Shown: one piece after another, positions 38,101 to 48,873 of the stretch
Layout of the letters: every line of letters begins with the position of its first letter
Position numbering within the stretch: position 1 is the stretch's first letter
Assembly: GCA_023101725.1 (NCBI GenBank)
Contig: JALJCO010012849.1
Span: 868,001-932,000 of the forward strand
DNA: 64,000 bases
Direction of reading: 5' to 3'
Source: Atherinomorus stipes
Taxonomy: Eukaryota; Chordata; Actinopteri; Atheriniformes; Atherinidae
Program-made: the position numbers and the translations under genes
Notes under the pieces: model-generated
The model's input: the letters and a program-made list of their open reading frames with translations, nothing else
Database searches by the model: none
Told to the model about the DNA's origin: nothing

Positions 38101-41100
38101 ACCATAATGCCTCTGATCCGTCAGATCCAGAGCTCCACCCTCGTGCCAGGAGCCAATCCACATCCAGCGCTGGTGCAGCAAGGGCCCGAATCTGGAATCA
38201 TCTACACACCTTACGAGTATCCCTACACACTCACGCCCTCCATATTGGAATATCCGATTGACTCGACTGGAGTATTAGGTAAATAACCCTCATCAGTTCA
38301 TCACTCTCATACATGGTCAATGGATGTATTATGAGAACTGGATACTGAGCTCCAGTTAAAGTAGCACATCAAGAACAATAATTAATCAGCTGGTTAGCCA
38401 GACGTTACAAACAATGGACTAGTCATGTTTGTAGAAGCTTTTCAATATTGTAGCTAAAACTTCAAGAAAAAGTTTGAAACAGTACAAACTCAGCATGTTT
38501 TCACTGCCTTTTGATTCAGTATGTATCCGTCAGAACAGCCTGTAGGGTGCCCACGGCTGGTTTGGATTCACATTTTGAAAATCTGAACAAGAAAACTAAA
38601 AGGAAATGGTGAAAGTCACAAAAAACAGAAGTTATGCATTCACTTTGAGATCCTTTATGCCCGTTTCAAAGACAGCTTGATGCACATTAGGAGGAATACT
38701 TTGCAAACTGAGTCAAAGATTAAACTGTCATGACTCACCAGCTGTTTCTTAGTCAGCAAACAATAAACCCATGATTGACCAGCATTTTCCCGGCAATGAT
38801 GAAAACTCCCAAATATTCTCAGAGATTAAATATTCAAAGTGCTTTCTTATTGATGTCCACTGTAGTTGTTGTTATTTTTGCCTTGGAGGTTTGTTTCATT
38901 AAGGACAGCTACTTCTACTGAATTACAACCAATTGCAACATAACCACCATCCTCAGGTAATTCTAGACCAGGGGTAGCTAAGTCCAGTCCTTTAGAGCCA
39001 CCGTACCACAACAATAAGATCCGCCCTTCTCCAACACACCTGAATCAAATGAAAGGCTCGTTAGTAGGCCTCTGCAGGGCTGAATGACATACGCATGAGG
39101 TAATTCAGGTGTGTTGGAGAAGGGATGCATCTAGAAGTTGCAGGATAGTGGCTCTTGAGGACTAGCCTTGCCACTTTGCTCTTGGCAGTCTGTTTTATTA
39201 GCTTCAAATCAGTCAGTGCTCAGTTTGGGCCCCCTTCATATTTACTTTGCTGGTAAATTGAAATTCAGCTTTTAAGCCAAGCTGAACTGAACTCAAGTCC
39301 AAGTAAAACTAAAGTAGTAAACGGGCTACACTTCATGTCTTTTATGCTATTAAATTTCTTTAAAAGATAAGAGACAAAAAGAATAAGAAGTAAGCTTTAG
39401 CTCCTTTAACCACAAACACATTTTTATTTCTGTTTAGAGTAGAGATGCATCGATCCGATACCTGGCTCGGATATCGGCTCTGATACTGACAAATTATCTG
39501 GATCTGATATTGGATGAATGTGGCCGCTCCAGCATTCGGATCCAGTCATTTCTGTTTTTATTAATATCATACACACTAAAAACTCCAGTGTTAAAAAGGG
39601 ACCAACAGAGAAAATTGGGTTATTTTTTTTTACCCAAATTTCGGGTTGAATATTTGACCCAGAAGTTGTGTTATATTGACGACAATGTTGGTTTACTTCA
39701 ACCCAGAAGCTGGGGCAACAACCCAAATGTCTGGGTTGAAATAACCCTGAAATTAGTTGGTCCCTTTTTAACCCAGCAGTTTGACCCAGGACTTTTTAGT
39801 GTGTAATAAATGTACACTTTGTTGTTAATACAAATTTATATTTGTATTAATTTGTTACCTTTTTTAACAAGGCTAAATGTTTATGTCAAGCCTGATGCCT
39901 TCACTCACATTTCAAGATGTACGGTTCATTCATTCATCAGTAGTATGGGATTGGATCGGTGCATCTCTAGTTTCCATAGCAGTACTCACAGTAGCATGAA
40001 CTGGCTGCTGTATCCAGCTCTCGTAATACATCCTCATCATACACAGATGCATGCTGAAGCTCATTGCTGGGCTAACAGTCCCTTCTCCCTGTGTTTTTGC
40101 AGGTATGGCTTTCCCAACCAAAGGCTAAGCGATAGCAACCCTTCCTAGCACACACATGGACTGGCTTGCAGAGACCCCCTCCCACCCCCCTTCCCTTTCA
40201 CTCCACACACACCCGTACACACTCAACCCTCAGAGCAAACAGTCAGTTTGATTAAACTTTAGGATGACAGATTCCTCGACAGTCGTTCTGTAGTCAAGTG
40301 TCCATTCCTGTTAATTTCCTCTTTGTAATAGCAGACTAGCGTTGTGGTGTGACAGCTATTTAACTTTTTTTTTTAATAATTCAGCTTCCGCTTGTAATTC
40401 TTAACATTGTAGTGAAACCCGTAGATATTTTAGAGCTGCTGTTTGCGATTTAACATATGGTTAAGCTTATTTTGATCACAGAGCTATAGAGTGATTTGGC
40501 TTACAGCTGATGTTGAATCTAATAGTAAAGCTTAGTTTGAAATTAGCGGTTTGAATTAATATTTTCTGTAGAGAGCAGAAGACCACAAAACAACATAAGT
40601 TCTGTCTCTTAGAAGCGAGATGGTTTTTACTTATTTTCACCCTCAGCCTTGAACACTTTGTAAATTCCTGGTTTCGCTGATGTTGGTGCCATGGGTGGAC
40701 TGTCTGATGTCTTTCTGATGAGTAACCTTCTGTGTTCTGTTTTGGGAATGTCAATGGCTGTTAGCAGGTGCCATGACCACTAAGGTACGACGCCACGACA
40801 AGAGAATCCATCCTTACCAAAGGGTAGTGACCACAGACAGAGGTTAGTTAGCTCACCAGCCACTTTATGTGTATGTGTATATGTGTGTGTTAGTGTGGAT
40901 GCATGCAGACCAATGGACCAATTTCAGTTTACATGTGTCTGTAATACGGCATGCCTTAAAAAAAAAAAAAAAAGAGAAATAACTGTACCAGGCGGAAAGG
41001 TCACAGGCTGAAGCAGCTTCGGTGTGAAAATGTGAAACAGTATTTGTTGCAGTAGAAGTGAGATGAATGAGTTTAGGGAGGAACCACATCAGGGGTGGCA

Positions 41101-41343
41101 GCCGAAGCGGTTATCTTTACTCGCCTGTTAACTTAAACTGGACGGCTCGCAAGGCCGGGACCCTCTCAATTAGAATGGATCGCTCCATTCATGTGACCCG
41201 GTCCTTGTGACTCTAGAGTCCTCGCTCAGAAACTTTATGTTGCTGTTTATCTCCTCAGTACTACTTCTGACCACAAAAAACAAAAAAAACTGTGGGAAGT
41301 TTTATTTATACTCAGCTTCATTCCACTAGATTTCCACTTTTTT

Positions 41344-41395
<52 letters not shown>

Positions 41396-42868
41396 TGAAT
41401 TAAATCCAGTGTTATGCCCACTTTTTACATGACACTCAAAGTAAAACAGTGATTGTCTTTTTCTAAAGATCATTCAATTCATCATGATCTTTAGGTTTTA
41501 CTACTAAAACACAGCGTGTGATAACTACTGAAGTCTGTGTTACAAGCTCTTTTGTATGAAATACTGTTGTTTGTGGTCTTATCAGTCGCCCACTGGACTT
41601 TATCATTGGGGCTGTTTACATCTTTCATTTATTTCCTAGCCAGAGTGGTGCTGTTGCCATGTATTTAGCTGCAAAATAAATTTGTATATAGGGATTTTAA
41701 GAATTTAAGTGCTTATATGAAGCTTATGGAACAAGATCGCTTGGAAATACTTGTAGGTTTTTGTTTTGGATTTTATTTTGTTTTTTTGTTTTTAGTTTGT
41801 AAATTTTTATTTTTGTTTTTATGATATGCTTTTTATAGATGAAGTGTGTCCATGTCAACTTCATTTAAAGTGTGTAGCTACTACTGTTTAAGTCACCGCG
41901 AAGGTGGCAATGAAGGCAGTGTTTTTGCTCTGTGTATTTAAGGTGAGGTGACCCTCTCGATTCACAGGCCTCATGACTGTTATATGCAATAGAAATGGAC
42001 TAGCTAGCTACAATATATGTGTGTGAGCGGTGGTGCTCTTTGTTGTACACAATGGACAAAAAAACACTAAAAGGCAATAAAGATGAGTATTGAAAGAAAT
42101 CTCTAAAGAAAACCAAAGCCTCTAAATTCTTGTAGTTAGTCTGTCTATTGTTAAATTGTTTCTCAAGTCTTCTAAAATCACCATCTCTTAACCTCTCATC
42201 ACTGTCTCTTACGGTGCCTCTTTGCTTACAGTAGCTGTTTAGGTGCTCTTCTAATCTTTCATAGCAAATCAATCAAACCATAATCAATAATCAGTTAATC
42301 ACAACCGTTAATCATCAAGATCTTACGCCTGCTGCTAAACAATAGCTCTACTTGTCAGTAAGTGAAAGTCTCTGTGAGGCCTGGACACTTCTCTTTGGAC
42401 ATAAAGGTCACTCTCTCACCCACATGAAACCATGCTGTCTCCCTCTCTGTCCATGGTTTCACTGTCTGTCTGTGCTAGACGTAGCCCAGCTAGCATGAGT
42501 AGAATCACTATAGCAGCAGTCTCACGGCAGGAGGGGCTTCTCCCGAAACCCTGCAAACGCCTTCATGAGCAAATGTGAGCATCACTAACCAGCCATTCCT
42601 TATGTCAACACCCGGTGGTTGACGTGAGTCTTTGTGAATGGTTATGCAGCGCTCATGAAGGTGTCGTGCAGCTCTTACGTAACGCCCCTCCTGCTGTGCC
42701 ACTGCACTAGATCTGCCTTGTTGTCATCCCGACGCCACTAGCTGACACTAATCTCTCTTCTATCTTTTTTTCTTTTTATGTCCCCTTTTATGTGCCCTTT
42801 TTGTTTCCTTTCCTCGTCTGTCCGTCTCTGTTCGTCTAACTCTAGCTGCCACGGCAACTAACCCATGA
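26180..42868 (+). CDS. qki: Quaking STAR-family RNA-binding protein (qkib-like), QKI-5-type coding exons
   Basis: Quaking binds ACUAAY motifs and controls splicing, stability and translation of mRNAs in glia, muscle and vessels. Coding exons: 26180-26321, 29465-29613, 30721-30837, 36308-36451, 37694-37781, 37994-38278, 40768-40842, 42846-42868; frames join exactly and give 340 residues (human QKI-5 has 341). QUA1 lies at about 10-80, the KH domain at 88-155 ([20 protein letters not shown]), QUA2 at about 183-213 ([20 protein letters not shown]). The C-terminus has [17 protein letters not shown], the QKI-5 nuclear-localisation type. Compared with mammalian QKI there are two extra residues after QUA1 ([15 protein letters not shown]) and changes such as [28 protein letters not shown] and EGEDNLKK favour the teleost qkib paralog, from memory. 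The exon 5 acceptor (GCGCTGCCGAAG) is weak. Translation starts at the first in-frame ATG, MVGETEV. Confidence 0.93.
26719..26739. repeat. (CA)n microsatellite in qki intron 1
   Basis: About ten CA units. Confidence 0.85.
28160..28765. mobile_element. Composite hAT-type MITE in qki intron 1
   Basis: Outer termini TAGGGATGCACGATAT and ATTGTGCATCCCTA. A second MITE is nested at 28334-28605 (TAGGAGTGGGAAAAAATATC to ATTTATTCCCACCCCTA). The same nested arrangement recurs at 31036-31738. The 8-bp flanks (TTATGAGC / GTTTCAGC) have diverged. Confidence 0.75.
28334..28605. mobile_element. Nested MITE inside the composite
   Basis: Inverted termini TAGGAGTGGG / CCCACCCCTA, with an interior dominated by inverted ATATCGCGATATTTC-type motifs. 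It interrupts the outer MITE. Confidence 0.7.
31036..31738. mobile_element. Composite hAT-type MITE in qki intron 3, perfect target duplication
   Basis: Outer ends AAGGGATGCACGATAT and TGCATCCCTA are flanked by an exact 8-bp duplication GTAAACAA (31028-31035 and 31739-31746). It contains the same inner MITE (31179-31606, TAGGGGTGGG to CCCACCCGT) as the copy in intron 1. Confidence 0.85.
33742..33765. repeat. (CT)n microsatellite in qki intron 3
   Basis: A CT tract of about 12 units ending CCAG, so it resembles a strong polypyrimidine tract with an AG (possible cryptic acceptor). Confidence 0.8.
35108..35585. mobile_element. Tc1/mariner-like element, second deleted copy
   Basis: Termini CAGTCGTCCCCAAAATTATT and ATGAATAATTTTGAGGACTG are inverted. 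The interior shares AACACTTTGAGGCAATCAGG and AGGTATTTTGGTCCACTGTTC with 24578-25092. TA flanks are not preserved. It lies in qki intron 3. Confidence 0.7.
38970..39175. mobile_element. Palindromic MITE in qki intron 6
   Basis: Outer inverted ends CCAGTCCTTTAGAGCCAC and GTGGCTCTTGAGGACTAG, inner inverted block CTTCTCCAACACACCTGAAT with AATTCAGGTGTGTTGGAGAA. Same family as the truncated copy at 10603-10740. Confidence 0.75.
39440..39969. mobile_element. hAT-type MITE carrying a nested TA-flanked MITE
   Basis: Termini TAGAGATGCATCGATCCG and GGATCGGTGCATCTCTA match the element at 19685-20045 but the copy is about 170 bp longer, because a second element has inserted at 39572-39803. Confidence 0.8.
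39572..39803. mobile_element. Nested MITE with TA target duplication
   Basis: Ends CACACTAAAAACTCC and GGACTTTTTAGTGTG, bordered by TA on each side. The related element at 19685-20045 reads straight through this point (ATATCATAATAAATGTACA), giving the empty site. Confidence 0.8.
40103..40128 (+). CDS. qki: QKI-6-type alternative terminal coding exon
   Basis: After TTTTTGCAG, the split glycine codon G|GT is followed by codons for MAFPTKG and TAA. This is the exact conserved C-terminus of QKI-6, the isoform found in nucleus and cytoplasm. Joined to exon 6 (38278) it gives a 316-residue protein. Poly(A) signals AATAAA at 41675-41680 and 42076-42081 could end this transcript. Confidence 0.9.
40768..40842 (+). 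CDS. qki: QKI-5-type penultimate coding exon
   Basis: After GGCTGTTAGCAG the codons read [20 protein letters not shown] then VTTDR. The RRHD-RIHPYQR core is the QKI-5 nuclear-localisation signal. Donor GTTAGT at 40843. It competes with the QKI-6 exon 640 nt upstream. Confidence 0.9.
41349..41388. repeat. (TA)n microsatellite in the last qki intron
   Basis: About 20 TA units. Confidence 0.9.
42509..42711 (+). promoter_or_regulatory. Long imperfect RNA hairpin with quaking-type site, last qki intron
   Basis: The two halves are inverted relatives: GGCAGGAGGGGC (42527-42537) pairs with GCCCCTCCTGC (42684-42694), CCTTCATGAGC (42560-42570) with GCTCATGAAGG (42651-42661), and the tip GTCAAC-(8 nt)-GTTGAC (42604-42623) is a perfect stem. 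An ACTAAC at 42584-42589 sits in a bulged region of the left arm. It ends about 135 nt before the QKI-5 terminal exon. It could be a regulatory structure or an old foldback MITE. Confidence 0.55.
42742..42845 (+). promoter_or_regulatory. AG-free zone with ACTAAT branch-point/quaking-site overlap
   Basis: After the AG at 42740-42741 no AG occurs until the acceptor TCTAG at 42841-42845, a zone of about 100 nt that is strongly pyrimidine-rich. Near its head, CACTAAT (42746-42752) fits the branch consensus (branch A at 42751) and is also an ACUAAY quaking site. A distal branch point is inferred. Confidence 0.5.
42846..42868 (+). CDS. qki: QKI-5 terminal coding exon
   Basis: Completes the split alanine codon and encodes AATATNP then TGA; mammals end AATGN. 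A further ACTAAC spans the last codons (42857-42862). Confidence 0.85.
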
Positions 42869-44830
42869 CCCCCTTGACCTTCTGACCTTTCCGCCCACTG
42901 ATGACCCACCCATCTCTGCCTGCTGGCGTGCTCATTGGCCCACGGCCCTGCCACTCCCCCAGCTCAGCCAACCAGAGACCAGAACATTGGGAACAACCCG
43001 GCTGCCTCTGTCTAACCAGCCAACCAGACGACAGCGATCATGGGAATAAACCCCAGGACCCCACCCATCACCGAGTCCTAACCTAAACTTTACCAAACGT
43101 GCCTTCCTTCTAAAAGCCAGTCAAAGATTTTTTTATTATTATTTTTATTTTTTTGAACACCCAACACTCGAAATTACTGTCTTCTGAATGACTTCACTGG
43201 GGATGGGCCCCAAACTGGTTAAGGGCTCCTAAAGCAATCCTTGGCTGTGCCAAACTGTCTCTCTGAGCTGCCATGTGATGCAATAATAATAATAATAATA
43301 ATAATAATGATTCTTTTAATAACATGGTAACTATACTGATACCCTCCATAAACACTAAACTATCAGAAATATGTGGACATATTGAAGTATTTTCCCTCAA
43401 CGAGCACCTCTCTCATCTAAGCAGACACATTAACTGAAGCATTGTACGCTTTTAATTGGTGTTGTTGAAATGAAAAATATATTAACACGCTTTCCTGTAG
43501 GATACAATGTGTCTTGCTTTTGATCATTTCGCACCACATGTGCTTTTAAAAATGTGTCAGGGGAGTAATCTCCATGACTTCTTGACACGTTTAATGATTT
43601 TAAAAAAGCCATCTTTCAGCAGAGCAACGTGCCAGCACAGACCCTTTTCCACTATAAAGCCACTGGCGCTCGGTGAGGAAAAATAAACTGGAATCTGAAA
43701 GGCCAAAAAGTATCTGTGGTAAAAAAAAACCTCCAGATACGGAGTTGATGCACACTGATAGACAAACAGACGGAAGGTTGCTCTTCTTTTGTCAAAATGT
43801 AGAGGACCTTCACAATGATGCCTTTGCCTTTTTCCACACTACAGTATTGTACGAGCTTGAACAACAGTGCCTTTATTTATCGAAAGTGATGGAACAATGT
43901 TGCACCTAAATCTTTCACTGCAACATCACGGCTTTGCACCCAGCTTGAAACTTTATCATTTGGGTTCATGCTGATTAGTTAGGACTGCAGGCCCGAGCTA
44001 CTTTTTATGACTATATTCATAACTCCATCAGTGCCAAAAGAAAGAAAAAAAAAGCGGCTCATGTGAGTTGGAAAAAGCAGCATCTGAAATGTTTAAATGA
44101 GGTTTGGATGCCTCAAAAGAACAGTGTTATATTTTATGTACTTTTTTGGTTTGTTTGTGGGTTTGGTCGTGTTGCTTCTGATGAAGTCATCCATATATGT
44201 TTGCATGTATATCTGTTTTTTTTTTCCCCACTGAGGATACAGTTTTACACAAACAAAAACCAAGTGATGCCTTCATATAAAAGAAAATCATGCAGTCGTA
44301 ACATCTGTAACAAGTTTATAATGTATTTTTATATTCTATTTTGTACGCAAAAAACAAATAACATTAAATGACCTTTTCAGATCAGAGCATTATGCCTTAT
44401 TACAGAGATTAATCTGACAAGTAGAACTGTTCTTTATGTGTCATTCGTGATCAATCTCAACTGTCCTGATAAACTGGAGTTTCTGATGTTCTCTGTATTA
44501 ACTTGAGCCTTTGAGATCAGCATTGCTTGCCTTCTGTGCCTTTTGTATACAACAAGTGTGACAATTAACAGTGTAGTACAACATTAATCTACTCTTCAGT
44601 GCCAAGTGTAGGTTACTAACTGTTACCACTTCTGTGATTATTAACCACTTTAATGGTATCTGTCTCTGCTTTGGATTCCTTTTAAAGAATATGTGTGTCT
44701 AAAAAAGATGAGAAACATAAAGATATGTGTTAAATGATGGTCTTTTAACTTTTATCTGAGCAGGAATAACTCTTTGTTCACTATTAAACTCTTAGTTGTA
44801 AAACTAACAAACTTTGTTGCTTTTTCTCTG
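42869..44830 (+). other. qki (QKI-5) 3' UTR candidate
   Basis: Low-complexity, A/T-rich sequence downstream of the QKI-5 stop with candidate poly(A) signals AATAAA 43045-43050, ATTAAA 44363-44368 and ATTAAA 44783-44788. ACTAAC quaking sites occur at 44615-44620 and 44803-44808, the first with a TAAC half-site at 44642-44645. An (AAT)n tract lies at 43282-43308. The true 3' end is not determinable. Confidence 0.45.
43282..43308. repeat. (AAT)n microsatellite
   Basis: Nine AAT units in the presumed qki 3' UTR. Confidence 0.85.
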
Positions 44831-44904
44831 TAGCACTTAATTATGCAAAACAGCTTCCTTTCTGCATACTAATCACCAAACACTCCTTAGATACAGAGAG
44901 GGAA

Positions 44905-44928
44905 GGGGGGGGGGGGGGGGGGGGGGGG
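44905..44928. repeat. G24 homopolymer
   Basis: Twenty-four consecutive G residues; a shorter G13 run follows at 45131-45143. Confidence 0.9.
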
Positions 44929-44929
44929 C

Positions 44930-47900
44930 AAGCCGACACTTTAGCCAAAATGCAGGAAAAGGGCCACACCGTGTTTTTCCCACTTCTCCTTTTTTGTGTT
45001 CTTTCTTTCGTCTTCTGTCTTCCTCTGCGATTCAAGTGGACATCGCACACTGATGTGTGTAATAAGAGAGGAAAACACCCAGCTCACCATGGTTTCTCAC
45101 AGGCATGCACATGTATAACAGAAAGAAAACGGGGGGGGGGGGGAGTTGCAGGTTTGGAGAACAAGATGACCAGGGAATTGAAGGGAAATTGATTGTGCAA
45201 TCTCGCCCTCAAACATCTGCAGAGTAAATATTACAGGGGGATCACAGCCGGTCCCCGAAGTCTGCGAAAAACTACCGCTAATAATCTGCACATGTCATGG
45301 TGGCTACATTTGCTTTATTTGCACTCATTAACTTTTAAAACATTTCTTAGATCATATCTTTGGGTAATTTGAGCCTTTTGAACTTTTGACACTTGAAGTT
45401 AAAAGTGAAAGTTCCCTTTGAAACCACACTTTTAAAGTTTTTACATGCACACAAAACAGAAGAAAATCACATGGGCTTCTCTGCGGTGAATGCAGCAGTG
45501 GGTGGCTTATTCGTCCTCTCCCTGCCCTTCCTGCTTTCATTGTAGGGTCGGGGGGCTGATATTGAACTTCAGGCTTGGAGTTGAGCCTCCTCTATAGCTG
45601 CAACCCCAACCCCCTGATCACAGACAGAGAAAGGACATAATGTGACCGCTGCTGACAATCCTCTGGACAGGAAGAAGCGGAGTGGAAGCACTGAGTGGAG
45701 ATAGCAAGAGGGGGGGGGGATATAAAAGAGAGAATGTGTGTGGATTAGAAATGGGTGGGGGTGCTTGAGTGTTCGGATGGGTGTGTACACTTGTCTTTGC
45801 TTTTCCTGTTTTCACTCAAGTTATGTGCTGTTTTCATCCTTGTCCTGGAATGAAACACTCTTAAAGCAGCTGGTAATGTATTCTGCAGTCAGCTCTCCCC
45901 ATTGCCAGCAGTGGGGGCCCAGCTCTCCCAAGGCTTACAATCATTGTGCATGTGTGTATGCGTGTGAGGGAGATAATAAGAAAAAGTGAGAGGAAAAGAC
46001 AGGTTGATTTACATCGCCATGTATGCACGGCATTCTCCACATAATGAACAGCTCCACATTTCCTCTGCTTGGTAAATATTTGATGACCGAGTGGTGGAGT
46101 GATTTTAGCTGAATGACAACGGAGTCCTATGAGCTGCAGGGAAACAGCTCAAAAGTTGTATTTCAAACCCCTCTTTCTCTCTTTTTCTCCCTTGTCCTCT
46201 TCCCATGTAAATAAGGCCAACTCCCCCTAACTCCACACACCCCTCTGAGGCAGTTTAAAGACCCAACACTGTCTCCTTGTCTCCTTGACAACCAGCTTAC
46301 ACTGGGGTCCTGTCGAGGCCTCTCTGTCTTTTGTGTTTGGGAGCTCAGAGAGACAGAAAGGAAGAAAGGAAGAGAGAGAGGAGAGGAAGGAGAGGATGAA
46401 AAGTTGCTGAAAAAGACAACAAAGATGACATCACGGCTATTTTATCCCACAACTGAAAATGTGGTTTGTAGTCCAATGATGATGATGATGATGATGATGA
46501 TTAGCCAGAGGCACAAAATGGGTGGCAGCTCAGTCTGGGAGCATGAGTGGATAGAGAGAGGGAGGCCCACGGCTGAATGGGGCATTGTGGGAAAGACAGT
46601 GGGCACACTGGGCAGTAACACAGAGAACACTAACTCACACATCATGCCAGAGGGTCTGAAAACACCCACACTGGGCGACAATGGCAAACTTCATCGCTCC
46701 ACTTGGCCCCTTCTGAATACACACATACAATAGTGGGATCCAAATAAGATGCTCTGTTATTTGTGAAATTCAACACACTAAATTCCTTCAGTGCCTCTGT
46801 CCCTTTGACCGGCACCAGATGGCTGGGGCCGTGCGCGTCCTTGTGTGGGGTCCTGACTTGCTGTTGCATCATGACTTTAAAGGTAGGCAACATGCATTTT
46901 AAGGCATGTCAGGTGTCATATGGAAGTTATTTAAGTCAACCCATCCTCGCTACACCAATTACATGGAGCGTCACGCAGATTTACCTTGTATCTGCATGTC
47001 TGGAAGCAAATTTAACTGAATCAGTTAATTAAATCAGACCTAATTAGAAAGAGGGACTAAGGACAAGCAGAACCATCAAGTTTGACCCTCTTTCTGGTCT
47101 CATCCTTACTCTTGACTCTCTGCTGCCTCCTTGTGTAGGATGTCAGGAACTGCAAGCGTCATTCAAAACTCAAACAGGTGAACAGAAACTTTAAAAGATG
47201 ATCAAGAACAATTTTGAGATGTAACCTTGAACTGTAAGAAGTTTTCATACCCTGAGGGATGAGAATATTAAAATTTACACATGATTTCCAAGCTGCAGAG
47301 ACGACTTTTTAAATTAATAACTAGATAAACAGGTGCTGCAGTTCTGTGACAACAGGAATTTCTGCTTGTTTTCATTACCAAATGTATCTATTTATTCTAT
47401 TTGTTTATTTCACTTTATTTCATTAGGCAAAACATTAAGAAGAAATTTTTATTCCAAAGCAATTTATTTAGTAAAGAAATCTTATGTACTTTATTTATAT
47501 ACGTATCTTGAATATGCAGAAAAATGTGGTTTGTGTATCACAACGGTAAAATTGGATTGGAAGAAAATATTTCAAATGTAAAGACTGCTAGGATTTTTAA
47601 CACTTTATTGATCTTGTTGAATTGAGAACTTCTTTATATTTTGTATTATTTTGCTCATTTCTTTGATAATGCTCTTTTGTTTTCCATTATTTTTCTGTCA
47701 TCTTATTTTATAATTATGTTCAGAAATAGAGTTAAAAGTATGTAAACATTCCACTGTTAAAAGTAAACTGTCCATGAAAGTAATTTCAAATATGTGATGG
47801 TAAGAGCTGTTACTCAAAAACTATTTTTCTGTCTCCAATTTATTTAATGGCGGGTCAGAAAATCGCGTTATTGGTGCTTATTATCTTATTAAAACAGAAA

Positions 47901-48850
47901 AATTGTCATTTTAGACAATTTATCAAGTGTTTTCAGCTGATGTTTGTGTGGTTTTTTTTTTCAACAAACAAATACAGCAAACAATCAAATGTGTTTCTCT
48001 TTACTTTTATTTGATATTAATGGTGTAAAAAATTCAAACACCTATGCAAAATATTGTATCTATTTATCTATTTACAATCTATAGCTATATTAAAGAGGAG
48101 AGCTAGATTCTTATCTCAAACACATTTTATCTGATCGTTTTTCTGTACTTTACTGTATAACGTTTACTTCTATTCATATTTATAACTTGCTTGAAGAAAA
48201 GTACATTTTACAACATATTTATCAAGAATGTTTAACTTTTACGATCAAATTATAAAATTATTGCGCCTATAATATTAATCCTCCTCACCTGAAGTCAGTT
48301 CTGTGACCTGTCGCGTGCTTCGCATCGTTTGCCCTCGAATTAAATAAACAGATCCCAGATCTGTGGAACTGTCGTAAAACGGTGAGTTAAGTTGGTGATT
48401 GTTCTTATTTTTCTTATTATTTTTACTTGCACGTATCCTGAATTTATACTTACAAATACACTTCAATCGGCAGCCAGTGGCGTTTAAAATGCATTCATGA
48501 GCTTAAATATCTTACTATCTGTATTTTGTAGATCTGAAGGTGGGCGTCTCCTGACCGGCTCCTGACGTAACAATTGTGCGACACCGGTGATCGCTTAACG
48601 ACAGAGCGTGCTGCTGGAGGTCAGGGAATGATGACATGACGAGCTCCGTAAGCTGTAAGGAAAACGCGGTGTTTTCACTTTAAAATTCACCTGGACAACA
48701 AAATACATTCTTTTGGAAAACAGTGTATGTGGCTGTGAATCCAGCTGTTCTTCGTCAAGTTGTCAGTTTTGGGTTCTGAGTGTTACGACATCGCTAGCAG
48801 CTGCTAACGTTAGCCGCGTCAGCTAGCGCATCCTTCCCAGGCTTCAATTT
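44930..48850. other. qki-timm23 intergenic region
   Basis: About 3.9 kb without a supported gene. It contains G13 at 45131-45143, a (GAT)n tract at 46477-46500, purine-rich sequence at 46345-46400, and a very AT-rich part at 47200-48250. From about 48540 the composition shifts to a CG-containing stretch that is the likely timm23 promoter. Confidence 0.5.
46477..46500. repeat. (GAT)n microsatellite
   Basis: Eight ATG/GAT units. Confidence 0.85.
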
Positions 48851-48873
48851 AACATTTCTTAACTTCTACAACC

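Noticed and set aside
42508..42702. Minus-strand open frame across the qki intron hairpin
   Set aside because: Only 64 codons, no recognisable protein, and its extent follows the inverted repeat.
47150..48250. A gene in the AT-rich stretch before timm23
   Set aside because: Only short frames with low-complexity AT-driven composition; no splice pattern or recognisable motif.
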